Assembly: GCA_963729115.1 (NCBI GenBank)
Contig: CAVSMR010000003.1
Span: 868,001-932,000 of the forward strand
Source: Actinophytocola sp963729115
GTDB lineage: Bacteria > Actinomycetota > Actinomycetes > Mycobacteriales > Pseudonocardiaceae
Direction of reading: 5' to 3'
Length of the DNA: 64,000 nucleotides
The notes below the pieces were generated by a model, which was not told the origin of the DNA, made no database searches, and saw only the letters and a program-made list of their open reading frames with translations. The position numbers and the translations under genes were made by a program. This document shows positions 1 to 7,438 of the stretch, one piece after another (within the stretch, counting starts at the first letter, position 1; the number at the start of each line of letters is the position of its first letter).

Positions 1-821
1 TGGAGCTGCAGGAGGCCAACGTCCTCAAGGACACCGCGCTGGTGTTCGGTCAGATGGACGAGCCGCCGGGCACCCGCATGCGCGTCGCGCTGTCCGCGCT
101 GACCATGGCGGAGTGGTTCCGCGATGTGAAGGGCGTCGACGTCCTGCTGTTCATCGACAACATCTTCCGGTTCACCCAGGCGGGTTCCGAGGTCTCCACG
201 CTGCTCGGCCGCATGCCGTCCGCGGTGGGCTACCAGCCGACCCTGGCCGACGAGATGGGCGAGCTGCAGGAGCGGATCACGTCGACCAAGGGCCGGTCGA
301 TCACCTCGATGCAGGCGATCTACGTGCCGGCGGACGACTACACCGACCCCGCGCCGGCCACCACGTTCGCCCACCTGGACGCCACGACCGAGCTGTCCCG
401 GGCGGTGTTCTCCAAGGGCATCTTCCCGGCGGTGGACCCGCTGGCCTCCAGCTCGACCATCCTCGACCCGGCCATCGTCGGCGAGGAGCACTACCGGGTC
501 GCGCAGGAGGTCATCCGGATCCTGCAGCGCTACCAGGACCTGCAGGACATCATCGCCATCCTCGGTGTCGACGAGCTGTCCGAAGAGGACAAGCAGCTGG
601 TCGGCCGGGCGCGGCGCATCGAGCGGTTCCTGTCGCAGAACATGATGGCGGCCGAGCAGTTCACCGGCCAGCCGGGTTCGACGGTGCCGCTCAAGGAGAC
701 CATCGAGGCGTTCGACAAGCTCACCAAGGGCGAGTTCGACCACATGCCCGAGCAGGCGTTCTTCCTCATCGGTGGCCTCGAGGACCTGGACCGCAAGTAC
801 CACGAGATCACCAAGAAGTGA
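1..821 (+). CDS. atpD: ATP synthase F1 subunit beta (3' part)
   Basis: The catalytic beta subunit of F1Fo ATP synthase, a peripheral cytoplasmic-face protein that makes ATP from the proton gradient. The reading frame is open from the first bases of the window (codons begin at base 3), so the N-terminal half with the P-loop lies upstream. Visible family motifs are ALVFGQMDEPPG near the start, then LLFIDNIFRFTQAGSEV, GRMPSAVGYQPTLA and the C-terminal helical region beginning near YQDLQDIIAILG. The C-terminus is complete. atpC follows after 33 nt, the normal order at the end of an atp operon. Identification is certain; only the missing 5' part is unknown. Confidence 0.98.
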   Translation, partial: ELQEANVLKDTALVFGQMDEPPGTRMRVALSALTMAEWFRDVKGVDVLLFIDNIFRFTQAGSEVSTLLGRMPSAVGYQPTLADEMGELQERITSTKGRSITSMQAIYVPADDYTDPAPATTFAHLDATTELSRAVFSKGIFPAVDPLASSSTILDPAIVGEEHYRVAQEVIRILQRYQDLQDIIAILGVDELSEEDKQLVGRARRIERFLSQNMMAAEQFTGQPGSTVPLKETIEAFDKLTKGEFDHMPEQAFFLIGGLEDLDRKYHEITKK

Positions 822-854
822 CGCCGGAACGCATCGATCGCATAGGAGACTCAC

Positions 855-1223
855 GTGGCTGACATGCACGTTGAGCTGGTGGCGCCGGACCGGCAGCTCT
901 GGGCCGGTCAGGCGACGTTCGTGTTCGCACGGACCACCGCCGGTGAGATCGGCATCCTGCCGCGGCACGTCCCGCTGGTCGCCGAGCTCGTGGCGGGCGA
1001 GATGGTCCGGATCGACACGGTGGACGGCGACGAGTTCCACGCCGCGGTCCACGGCGGCTTCCTGTCGGTGACCGAGGAGGGCGTGACGATCCTCGCCGAG
1101 GACGCCGAGCCGGCGGCGGAGATCGACGTCGAGCAGGCCCGTCGCGACTTCGAGAGCGACGACGAGGAGGTCCGCGACCGGGCCCGGGCCCGGCTGCGCG
1201 CGGCCGGTCACTCGGCGGTCTGA
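855..1223 (+). CDS. atpC: ATP synthase F1 subunit epsilon
   Basis: Epsilon subunit of the F1 central stalk, which couples rotation to catalysis and can inhibit ATP hydrolysis. The 122-residue protein has the family start MHVELVAPDRQLWAGQA and the beta-sandwich motifs GEIGILPRHVPLVAEL and HGGFLSVTEEGVTILAEDAE, followed by a short helical tail (EIDVEQARRDFES). The start is GTG at 855, preceded by AGGAG at 844-848. It is the last gene of the atp operon: a strong hairpin follows 15 nt after the stop. Confidence 0.96.
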   Translation: MADMHVELVAPDRQLWAGQATFVFARTTAGEIGILPRHVPLVAELVAGEMVRIDTVDGDEFHAAVHGGFLSVTEEGVTILAEDAEPAAEIDVEQARRDFESDDEEVRDRARARLRAAGHSAV

Positions 1224-1238
1224 CCAGCGACTTCACCA

Positions 1239-1273
1239 CGACGACGCCCCCGGCACCACCGGGGGCGTCGTCG
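1239..1273 (+). terminator. Intrinsic-type terminator of the atp operon
   Basis: A perfect 13-bp inverted repeat: 1239-1251 (CGACGACGCCCCC) pairs with 1261-1273 around a 9-nt loop, starting 15 nt after the atpC stop. There is no U-tract, as is usual in high-GC actinobacteria. Confidence 0.85.
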
Positions 1274-1340
1274 TCTCGTGTCTACTTCGGACGGTGCGGT
1301 TGGTGACCTTGCTCACCGAGGTGGGCGATGGCCTCCGGTG

Positions 1341-1368
1341 GTGACGTCGACAACAGACCATTTACACT
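1341..1368 (+). promoter_or_regulatory. Possible sigma70-like promoter upstream of the DUF2550 gene
   Basis: GTGACG at 1341-1346 and TACACT at 1363-1368 are 16 bp apart. They lie after the atp terminator and before the DUF2550 gene. The -10 matches TANNNT; the -35 is poor. Weak prediction. Confidence 0.3.
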
Positions 1369-1409
1369 GCGAGAGCCCCGGATCGATGCTCGGACGAGGG
1401 AGGCACGGC

Positions 1410-1493
1410 GTGGCCGACATGTCTGTTCAGCTGTTCGTACACCTGTGCGCCGCGACGATCCGCCGGCCCCGCGCCGCTGGGCTGATGGACTGA
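1410..1493 (+). CDS. Possible 27-codon small ORF upstream of DUF2550
   Basis: A GTG-started ORF (begins MADMSVQLFVHL, ends AAGLMD) preceded by a GAGGGAGG ribosome-binding sequence at 1397-1404. It ends 22 nt before the DUF2550 start, in a different frame. I recognise no family. It could be a translated leader or chance; the good Shine-Dalgarno is the only support. The rest of 1274-1515 shows nothing else. Confidence 0.2.
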   Translation: MADMSVQLFVHLCAATIRRPRAAGLMD

Positions 1494-1515
1494 GGTCGGC
1501 GAGCAGGGGCGGGCC

Positions 1516-1959
1516 GTGGACATCACCGTGATAACCGGAGCGGTCCTGGTCCTCGCCCTCGTCGTGCTGGGCTGGCTCACGGTGCGCCGGCTGCGGGCGC
1601 TGCGTTCGGGCGGCGTGCACGCCTCGTTCCGTACCCGCCTCGACGCCTCCGGCAAGGGCTGGCACCTCGGCGTGGGCCGCTATCAGGGCGACGAGTTCGT
1701 CTGGTTCCGCGTGCTGAGCCTGCGCCCGGGCCCGGACCGGATCATTCACCGCAGCGGCCTCGAGATCGCCGACCGCCGCGACCCGTCGGGCGCGGAGCTG
1801 TACGGCATGCCACCTGGTTCCCGCGTGCTGCGGGTGTCGGACACGGGCGGCTCGACGGGGGAGCCGGAGATCGAGATCGCCATGAGCCCGGACGCCCTCA
1901 CGGGCTTCCTGTCGTGGCTGGAGTCCGCCCCGCCCGGCCGCCTGCCCTGGGCCTCCTAG
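1516..1959 (+). CDS. DUF2550 family membrane-anchored protein (Rv1312-like)
   Basis: A 147-residue protein with one N-terminal membrane segment (about residues 4-22, ITVITGAVLVLALVVLGWL) followed by basic residues (RRLRALR) and a soluble domain of about 110 residues containing WHLGVGRYQGDEFVWFRV. Length and position directly after atpC match the conserved hypothetical Rv1312 of mycobacteria (DUF2550). Biochemical function is unknown. The start is GTG at 1516. Its TAG stop shares the tetranucleotide CTAG (1956-1959) with the stop of the convergent DUF1206 gene. Confidence 0.85.
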   Translation: MDITVITGAVLVLALVVLGWLTVRRLRALRSGGVHASFRTRLDASGKGWHLGVGRYQGDEFVWFRVLSLRPGPDRIIHRSGLEIADRRDPSGAELYGMPPGSRVLRVSDTGGSTGEPEIEIAMSPDALTGFLSWLESAPPGRLPWAS

Positions 1960-2774
1960 GCCTTGTGCGCCTTGGCGGCGGCGAAGCAGTACACGCCGTA
2001 CGCGGCCAGTCCCAGCGCCACGAGGCACAGCAGCACGGTCCCGAACGGCTGAGCCGCGAGCGTCTTGAGCGCCGCGTCCAGCCCGCCCGCCTCCTTGGGG
2101 TCGTGGTTCAGCGCGGCGAACCCGATCAGCACCCCGATGATGCCGAACGTGACGCCCTTCGCGATGTAGCCGAACACGCCGAGCCGGCGCACCCAGTGCT
2201 GCGTGCCGGCCGGCAGGTCGCCCAGGTCCAGATCGCGCACGAACGACTTGCGGAAGCCCTTCGACGCGGTGAAGATCCCGTACCCGATGATGATCAGCGC
2301 GACCAGGGCCACGAGGAACGGGCCGGCCGGCAGCGCCAGCAGCTTCGCGGTCATCGTCTGCTGCTGGTCACCCGATCCGCTCGAACCCGACCCGGTCGCG
2401 TACGCCACGGTCGTGACACCGAGCGCGATCACGATGAGGGCCCGGCCCACGGCGCCGATCCGCTTGCGCGTGCGCTTGCCCTCCTTGGGGACCCACTGGT
2501 AGCCCTTCGCCGCGAGCAGCAGCTGCCAGGCGCCGAACGCGAACAGGCCGACGGCCAGGATCCACAGGAGGATCCCGCCCAGTCCGGTCGACCCGACCTC
2601 CTGGATCGCGCCCTTCTGGTCGGCGCGCTCGGACGTGTCACCGAACGCGACGCGTACCGCGAGGTAGGCCACCAGCAGGTGGACCACTCCGTAGCAGACC
2701 ATCCCGGCACGGCCGAGCACCTGCGCGGACTTGCTGTTCTTCGCTCTGGTGGCGTGCGTGTGGGCGATGTTCAC
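1956..2774 (-). CDS. DUF1206 domain multi-pass membrane protein
   Basis: A 272-residue integral membrane protein with about six hydrophobic segments arranged as repeated GRAGMVCYGVVHLLVAYLA-like, GGILLWILAVGLFAFGAWQL-like and GYIAKGVTFGIIGVLIGFA-like pairs, the pattern of the DUF1206 family (three tandem two-helix repeats). Function unknown. I chose the GTG at 2774 because a strong GAGGAGG (complement of 2781-2787) lies 6 nt upstream; the upstream in-frame extension is not supported. Convergent with the DUF2550 gene, sharing CTAG as the two stop codons. Confidence 0.85.
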   Translation of the reverse strand: MNIAHTHATRAKNSKSAQVLGRAGMVCYGVVHLLVAYLAVRVAFGDTSERADQKGAIQEVGSTGLGGILLWILAVGLFAFGAWQLLLAAKGYQWVPKEGKRTRKRIGAVGRALIVIALGVTTVAYATGSGSSGSGDQQQTMTAKLLALPAGPFLVALVALIIIGYGIFTASKGFRKSFVRDLDLGDLPAGTQHWVRRLGVFGYIAKGVTFGIIGVLIGFAALNHDPKEAGGLDAALKTLAAQPFGTVLLCLVALGLAAYGVYCFAAAKAHKA

Positions 2775-2849
2775 GGGGAGCCTCCTCGGGGACCGGGGAG
2801 GAGATACCCGCACTCGGCCCTATCGGAAACGGGCCATTTGCAGTAACCG

Positions 2850-3422
2850 TCAGCGCCCGCCGCCCGGTGACCACAGCACGTCGCCGCCCGGGTTCGCCAC
2901 CCGGGAGAGCACGAACAGCAGGTCCGACAGCCGGTTCAGGTACCGCGCGGCCAGCGGGTTCGTGTGCTCGGCGTCGGTCTCCAGGAGCCGCCACGCGCTG
3001 CGCTCGGCACGCCGCGTCACGGTCCGGGCCACGTGCAGCAGCGCCGCGCCGGCGGTGCCGCCGGGCAGGATGAACGAGCTCAGCTTCGCCAGCCGCGCGT
3101 TGAAGTCGTCGCACCAGCCCTCGAGGCGCTCGACGTAGGGCTCGGTGATCCGCAGCGGCGGGTACTTCGGGTCCGGCACGACCGGCGCGCACAGGTCGGC
3201 GCCGACGTCGAACAGGTCGTTCTGGATCGCCCGCAGCACGTCGGCCAGCTCGTCGGTGAGCCCGCCCATCGCGACCGCGACGCCGATCGACGCGTTCGCC
3301 TCGTCGACGTCGGCGTACGCCGCCAGGCGCGGGTCGGTCTTGGGCACCCGCCGCCCGTCCCCGAGCGCGGTGGTCCCGTCATCGCCGACCTTGGTGTACA
3401 CGCGGGTGATGTGAACGGCCAT
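2850..3422 (-). CDS. cobO: PduO-type ATP:cob(I)alamin adenosyltransferase
   Basis: Transfers the adenosyl group of ATP to cob(I)alamin to make coenzyme B12, the cofactor needed by the mutase encoded at 10261. The 190-residue protein has every PduO-family signature: TRVYTKVGDDGTT (residues 6-18, ATP binding), SSFILPGGT (115-123), RTVTRRAER (133-141) and NRLSDLLFVLSR (163-174). The ortholog sits at the same place near murA in mycobacteria (Rv1314c). The ATG at 3422 lies 7 nt after a TATCGT -10 hexamer (minus strand, 3430-3435), so the mRNA is probably leaderless. The cobO symbol is loose because the fold is PduO, not CobA/BtuR. Confidence 0.93.
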   Translation of the reverse strand: MAVHITRVYTKVGDDGTTALGDGRRVPKTDPRLAAYADVDEANASIGVAVAMGGLTDELADVLRAIQNDLFDVGADLCAPVVPDPKYPPLRITEPYVERLEGWCDDFNARLAKLSSFILPGGTAGAALLHVARTVTRRAERSAWRLLETDAEHTNPLAARYLNRLSDLLFVLSRVANPGGDVLWSPGGGR

Positions 3423-3429
3423 GCGCCCG

Positions 3430-3435
3430 ACGATA
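3430..3435 (-). promoter_or_regulatory. -10 element of the adenosyltransferase gene (leaderless)
   Basis: TATCGT on the minus strand ends 7 nt before the ATG at 3422, the spacing expected when transcription starts at the start codon. Confidence 0.5.
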
Positions 3436-3457
3436 CGGGGAGGCGGGACGGGCGGAC

Positions 3458-4402
3458 CTAGCGCGGGGTTAGCAGCGTTTTGCCTACTGTCGCTCGGGAC
3501 TCGATTGCCGCGTGGGCGTCGGCGGCGCGGTCGAGCGGGTAGCGCCGGCCGATCAGCGGGCGCAGCCGGCCCGCGGCGGCCTCGGCGAGCGCGCTGCGCG
3601 TCGCCGCGCGCAGCTGGTCGGTCGTCGGGGCGTTGCGCAGCAGCGTGACGCCTCGCGCCGCCGCCTCGTCGGCCGTGACGGGGCTCCAGGTGCCGCTCGC
3701 CAGGCCGTAGCTGAGCATCCGCCCGCCGCGGGGGAGCAGCCCGAACGCGGCCCGGGCGACGTCCCCGCCGACCCCGTCGAGCACGACGTCGACCGGCGCC
3801 ACGTGCGCCGCCCAGCCCGGCTCGCGGTAGTCGACGACCTCGTCGGCGCCCAGGTCACGGGCGACGTCGAGCTTGCGCGTCCCGCCGGCCGCGGCCACCA
3901 CGTGCGCACCGGCCGCCTCGAGCAGCTGCACGAGCAGGGTGCCGACCCCGCCCGCGGCCGCCTCGACGAGCACCCGCTCGCCCGGCTTGGGCTCCGCGGT
4001 CCGCACGAGCAGCGTCGCGGTGCGGCCGTCCGCCAGCAGCGCGGTCGCCACGTCCAGCTCGACGCCGTCCGGTACCGCGAACGCGTCCGCCACGGCCACG
4101 ACCGCGCGCGAGGCGTAGCCGCCCGACCCGCCCGTGCCGGCCACCACGCGGGTGCCCACGAGGGCGGGGTCCACGTCCTCGCCGACCGCGGTGACCACGC
4201 CGCCGACGCCGTTGCCGGGCACGAACGGCGGCGTCGCGGTGTACGGCCCGCGGCCGGTGGCGCGGAACTGCGTCTCGATGAACGTGATGTTCGCGTACGC
4301 CACGTCCACCAGCGCCTGGCCGGGCCCGGGTTCGGGGTCGGGCACGTCCCGGGCGACGAGCACCTCTGGCCCGCCGAACTCCGTCAACCACACGGTTCTC
4401 AT
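3458..4402 (-). CDS. Zinc-free MDR family NADPH:quinone oxidoreductase
   Basis: A 314-residue medium-chain reductase of the quinone oxidoreductase branch, which reduces quinones or enals with NADPH in the cytosol. Visible are the GroES-like N-terminal half (FGGPEVLVARDVPDPEPGPGQ), the FVPGNGVGGVV loop, and the Rossmann glycine motif AAAGGVG (148-154) with GADEVVDYRE downstream. The catalytic zinc ligands of alcohol dehydrogenases are absent, as in this branch. I chose the ATG at 4402 over an upstream TTG because a CACGCT -10 hexamer ends 6 nt before it. It has its own MerR-type promoter (4409-4439), so it is probably induced by a ligand or oxidative stress rather than simply read through from the gene at 4436. 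Confidence 0.88.
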   Translation of the reverse strand: MRTVWLTEFGGPEVLVARDVPDPEPGPGQALVDVAYANITFIETQFRATGRGPYTATPPFVPGNGVGGVVTAVGEDVDPALVGTRVVAGTGGSGGYASRAVVAVADAFAVPDGVELDVATALLADGRTATLLVRTAEPKPGERVLVEAAAGGVGTLLVQLLEAAGAHVVAAAGGTRKLDVARDLGADEVVDYREPGWAAHVAPVDVVLDGVGGDVARAAFGLLPRGGRMLSYGLASGTWSPVTADEAAARGVTLLRNAPTTDQLRAATRSALAEAAAGRLRPLIGRRYPLDRAADAHAAIESRATVGKTLLTPR

Positions 4403-4408
4403 GGGGCC

Positions 4409-4439
4409 AGCGTGCAACCTCTACCTACGTCGAGGTCAA
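4409..4439 (-). promoter_or_regulatory. MerR-family-type promoter with 19-bp spacer and dyad operator
   Basis: On the minus strand TTGACC (4434-4439) and CACGCT (4409-4414) are separated by 19 bp. The spacer region holds an imperfect dyad at 4417-4436 (8 of 10 positions symmetric, outer arms ACCTC/GAGGT). A stretched 19-20 bp spacer with a centred dyad is the hallmark of promoters activated by MerR-family regulators. The element overlaps the 3' end of the gene at 4436-5248. No MerR gene is in this window. Confidence 0.6.
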
Positions 4440-5248
4440 TCCGGCGGCTCGGTCGGCGCCGGCGGTTCCGTCGGCGCCGCGGGCCCCGCCGGTGCGGGTG
4501 GTTCGGTCGGCGCGGCGGGGCCGACCGGTGCCGGTGGCTCGGTGGGCGCGGCCGGCCCGGTGGGCGGTGGCGTCTCCGCCGGTTCCGCCGGTTCGGGTGA
4601 CTCGGCATGCCAGATCGGCGCCGACGAGCTCACCATCGCGCCCGCGAGCGCGGGCTTCGGGAAGATCTTCTCTCGGTACACGTAACCCACGCTAGCCAGC
4701 CCGACCACCACCAGCACGACGAGCGCGAGCCAGAACCCGACTCCGGAGTGGATGAGCCGGTCGGCGATGTCGTCGGCGGTCAGGGGCTGGTCGGGGGAGT
4801 AGTCGCGCGCGTCGTCGGTGAGCTGGCCGGCCAGGCTCGACTGCGCGACGACCTGCGTGACGATCATCAGCACGCCCGCCAGCACGGCGAGCGCCGCCCC
4901 GCCGAACATCCGCTGCCGCACCTGCTGCGCGAGCCGCGGGACGAACGGCAGCGCGATGCCCGCGAGGAGCACGATCCCCAGGATGACGGCGAGGACCTGG
5001 ACGCCCGGGTCCGGCGCCGGCTCGGGTGCGCCCGCCGAGCCGGGCAGCTCGGTCAGCATGTCCTCCAGGCCCGCCGGGACCTTGACGTCCGGCCGTGTCC
5101 CGGTGGCGAGCTGCGCGCCGTTGTAGTCGGCCCCGATGGAGCCGAACTCGCCCACGTCGCAGGAGACCGACAGGAACGGCAGGAACAGGAACACCAGGAG
5201 CACCAGCGCGAACCCGCCGGGGCTCACCAGTCTCGACAACGCCTTCAT
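4436..5248 (-). CDS. Membrane protein with proline-rich repeat C-terminus
   Basis: A 270-residue protein of unknown function. It has an N-terminal membrane segment (about 13-30, FALVLLVFLFLPFLSVSC), a polar extracytoplasmic-looking segment, three further hydrophobic segments (near 95-115, 125-145 and 180-200), then a tail of about 60 residues with three copies of a GPAAPTEPPAP unit (bases about 4438-4560). The start is the ATG at 5248 with AGGGGAAG just upstream; longer in-frame starts would add a low-complexity leader. The tail is probably cytoplasmic or wall-spanning and may bind other proteins; this is an inference. Confidence 0.75.
   Translation of the reverse strand: MKALSRLVSPGGFALVLLVFLFLPFLSVSCDVGEFGSIGADYNGAQLATGTRPDVKVPAGLEDMLTELPGSAGAPEPAPDPGVQVLAVILGIVLLAGIALPFVPRLAQQVRQRMFGGAALAVLAGVLMIVTQVVAQSSLAGQLTDDARDYSPDQPLTADDIADRLIHSGVGFWLALVVLVVVGLASVGYVYREKIFPKPALAGAMVSSSAPIWHAESPEPAEPAETPPPTGPAAPTEPPAPVGPAAPTEPPAPAGPAAPTEPPAPTEPPD
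4438..4560 (-). repeat. In-frame tandem repeat encoding GPAAPTEPPAP units
   Basis: Three imperfect 33-36 bp repeats inside the preceding gene encode GPAAPTEPPAP with variable linkers (V, A or T). Such runs can vary in copy number by slippage. Confidence 0.7.
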
Positions 5249-5349
5249 CGCTTCCCCTCTGCGCCGACCTCGCGTCGAAACCGGCAGGGTAGCGGAACCG
5301 CACCCGCCCGCCGACGTCCTGCACCGGCGGTGGGGCATGATGGGCGCTC

Positions 5350-6642
5350 GTGACGGAGCACTTCCAGGTTCATGGTGGGGCGCGGCTGTCCGGTGAGGTC
5401 GAAGTGGTCGGCGCGAAGAACAGCGTGCTGAAGCTGATGGCCGCCGCGCTGCTCGCGGAGGGCACCACCACCCTCACCAACTGCCCGCAGATCCTGGACG
5501 TCCCGCTGATGGCGGAGGTGCTGCGCAGCCTCGGCTGCGAGGTCACCATCGAGGTCGACACGGTCACCATCACCACGCCCGCCGAGCTCGACTACCACGC
5601 CGACTCGGCCGCGATGGGCAAGCTCCGCGCCTCGGTCTGCGTGCTCGGTCCGCTGGTCGGCCGGTGCAAGCGCGCGGTCGTCGCGCTGCCCGGCGGGGAC
5701 GCGATCGGGTCGCGGCCGCTGGACATGCACCAGAACGGCCTGCGCCAGCTGGGCGCGCACAGCGAGATCGAGCACGGCTGCGTCGTCGCCGAGGCCGAGG
5801 GCCTGCACGGCGCGCAGATCTGGCTCGACTTCCCGAGCGTGGGCGCCACCGAGAACATCCTGATGGCCGCCGTGCTCGCCGACGGCACGACGATCATCGA
5901 CAACGCCGCGCGCGAGCCGGAGATCGTCGACCTGTGCACGATGCTGCTGCAGATGGGCGGCAAGATCGAGGGGGCCGGCACCTCGACGCTCACCGTGCAC
6001 GGCGTGCCGGCGCTGCAACCGGCCGAGCACCGGGTCATCGGCGACCGCATCGTGGGCGCGACCTGGGCCTTCGCCGCGGCGATGACCCGCGGGGACATCA
6101 CCGTGCGGGGCGTGGACCCGCACCACCTCGACCTGGTCCTGGAGAAGCTGCGCACCGCGGGGGCGGAGGTCTCGATCCCCGGTGACGGTGATGGCGGGGA
6201 CGGCCTGGCGTTCCGCGTGGTCCAGCGCGACCGGCCGGCCGCGGTCGACTTCGTGACGCTGCCCTACCCGGGCTTCGCCACCGACCTGCAGCCCTTCGCC
6301 ATCGCGCTGACCTCGATCGCCGACGGCACGTCGATGATCACGGAGAACCTGTTCGAGGCGCGCTTCCGGTTCATCGAGGAGATGATCCGGCTCGGCGCCG
6401 ACGCCCGTACCGACGGCCACCACGCCGTGATCCGCGGCGTGGCGCTGCTGTCCAGCGCGCCGGTGTGGGCGTCGGACATCCGGGCCGGTGTGGGCCTGGT
6501 GCTCGCCGGCCTGTGCGCGGAGGGCGTCACCGAGGTCTGGGACGTCTTCCACATCGACCGCGGCTACCCGGGCCTGGTGGAGAACCTGATCAACCTGGGC
6601 GCCGACGTCCGCCGCGTGGCCGCCGCGCCCGAGCGCGCCTAG
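5350..6642 (+). CDS. murA: UDP-N-acetylglucosamine 1-carboxyvinyltransferase
   Basis: First committed enzyme of peptidoglycan synthesis: transfers enolpyruvate from phosphoenolpyruvate to UDP-GlcNAc in the cytosol. The 430-residue protein shows GAKNSVLKLM (Lys23-Asn24), LPGGDAIGSRP, GATENILMAAV, GATWAFAAAMT and GFATDLQPF, all MurA landmarks. The residue that is Cys in most MurA enzymes (Cys115 of E. coli) is Asp117 here, exactly as in M. tuberculosis MurA. That change is known to preserve activity and give intrinsic fosfomycin resistance. The GTG start at 5350 lies 8 nt after a CATGAT hexamer (5336-5341), suggesting a leaderless mRNA. The stop shares CTAG (6639-6642) with the convergent DedA gene. 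Confidence 0.97.
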   Translation: MTEHFQVHGGARLSGEVEVVGAKNSVLKLMAAALLAEGTTTLTNCPQILDVPLMAEVLRSLGCEVTIEVDTVTITTPAELDYHADSAAMGKLRASVCVLGPLVGRCKRAVVALPGGDAIGSRPLDMHQNGLRQLGAHSEIEHGCVVAEAEGLHGAQIWLDFPSVGATENILMAAVLADGTTIIDNAAREPEIVDLCTMLLQMGGKIEGAGTSTLTVHGVPALQPAEHRVIGDRIVGATWAFAAAMTRGDITVRGVDPHHLDLVLEKLRTAGAEVSIPGDGDGGDGLAFRVVQRDRPAAVDFVTLPYPGFATDLQPFAIALTSIADGTSMITENLFEARFRFIEEMIRLGADARTDGHHAVIRGVALLSSAPVWASDIRAGVGLVLAGLCAEGVTEVWDVFHIDRGYPGLVENLINLGADVRRVAAAPERA

Positions 6643-7295
6643 CGGTCCGCGTTCGCGCGCCGCCGCTCGCGCACCCGCCTGGTCGCGAAGACCGCCACGG
6701 CCAGCACGGTCAGCCCCAGGACGACGTACTGGAACCAGCCGGCGTACTGGTCGACCAGCTGCCAGCTCGCGCCGAGGGCGTAGCCCGCGATGATCAGTCC
6801 GGTGTTCCAGATCAGGCTGCCGGCCGCGGTGCAGGCCACGAACTTCCACAGGGGCATGCGCGCCACCCCGGCGGGCAGCGAGATCAGGCTGCGGAACACC
6901 GGCACCATCCGCCCGAGGAAGACCGCCTTCGTGCCGTGCCGGGCGAACCACCGCTCGGTGCGGTCGAAATCGGCCGCCTTCATCAGCGGCACCCGGATGA
7001 GCAGCGCCCGCGCGCGATCGCGGCCCAGCCACGCGCCGAGCAGGTAGATGACGAGCGCGCCCGCGACCGAGCCCGCGGTCGTCCACAGGATCGCGCCGAC
7101 GAGGCTCAGCGTGCCCTGGCTCGCCGCGAACCCGGCCAGCGGCAGCACCAGCTCGCTCGGCACCGGCGGGAAGACGTTGTCGAGGCCGACGAGCAGCGCG
7201 GCGCCGAACCCGCCGAGCGCGTCCATCGCGTCGACGGCGAGGCCGGCCACGCCGCTGGGCTCGGCGGCGGGCTCGGCGGCGGCGGTCAGGACCAT
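6639..7295 (-). CDS. DedA/SNARE-associated family membrane protein
   Basis: A 218-residue integral membrane protein of the DedA (VTT domain) family, members of which act as lipid scramblases or undecaprenyl-phosphate flippases. Family features: FPPVPSELVLPLAGF near residues 41-55, a glycine-rich membrane segment, FARHGTKAVFLGRMVPVFRSLISLPAG (split across 118-144), and MPLWKFVACTAAGSLIWN. Four or more hydrophobic segments are present and the C-terminus is basic (RRVRERRRANADR). The ATG at 7295 is supported by GGGGAG upstream; longer in-frame starts add an Arg/Pro-rich leader unlike the family. Which lipid it moves cannot be read from sequence. Confidence 0.88.
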   Translation of the reverse strand: MVLTAAAEPAAEPSGVAGLAVDAMDALGGFGAALLVGLDNVFPPVPSELVLPLAGFAASQGTLSLVGAILWTTAGSVAGALVIYLLGAWLGRDRARALLIRVPLMKAADFDRTERWFARHGTKAVFLGRMVPVFRSLISLPAGVARMPLWKFVACTAAGSLIWNTGLIIAGYALGASWQLVDQYAGWFQYVVLGLTVLAVAVFATRRVRERRRANADR

Positions 7296-7438
7296 GTGCG
7301 CTCGCTCCCCGGATCGGTTCCTCCGGTCCGGGTACCCGCCGCCAGGTGGGACGAAAACCTCGCCGAAGATCGTTGTGCGGGAGGCTCGTGGCGAGTATGA
7401 CAATGGGGCACTTCGCGCCCACTCGGGAAGGGGTCGGC

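Noticed and set aside
3458..4402. Quinone reductase as a second crotonyl-CoA reductase
   Set aside because: It lacks the Ccr N-terminal extension and CO2-pocket blocks seen at 28285.
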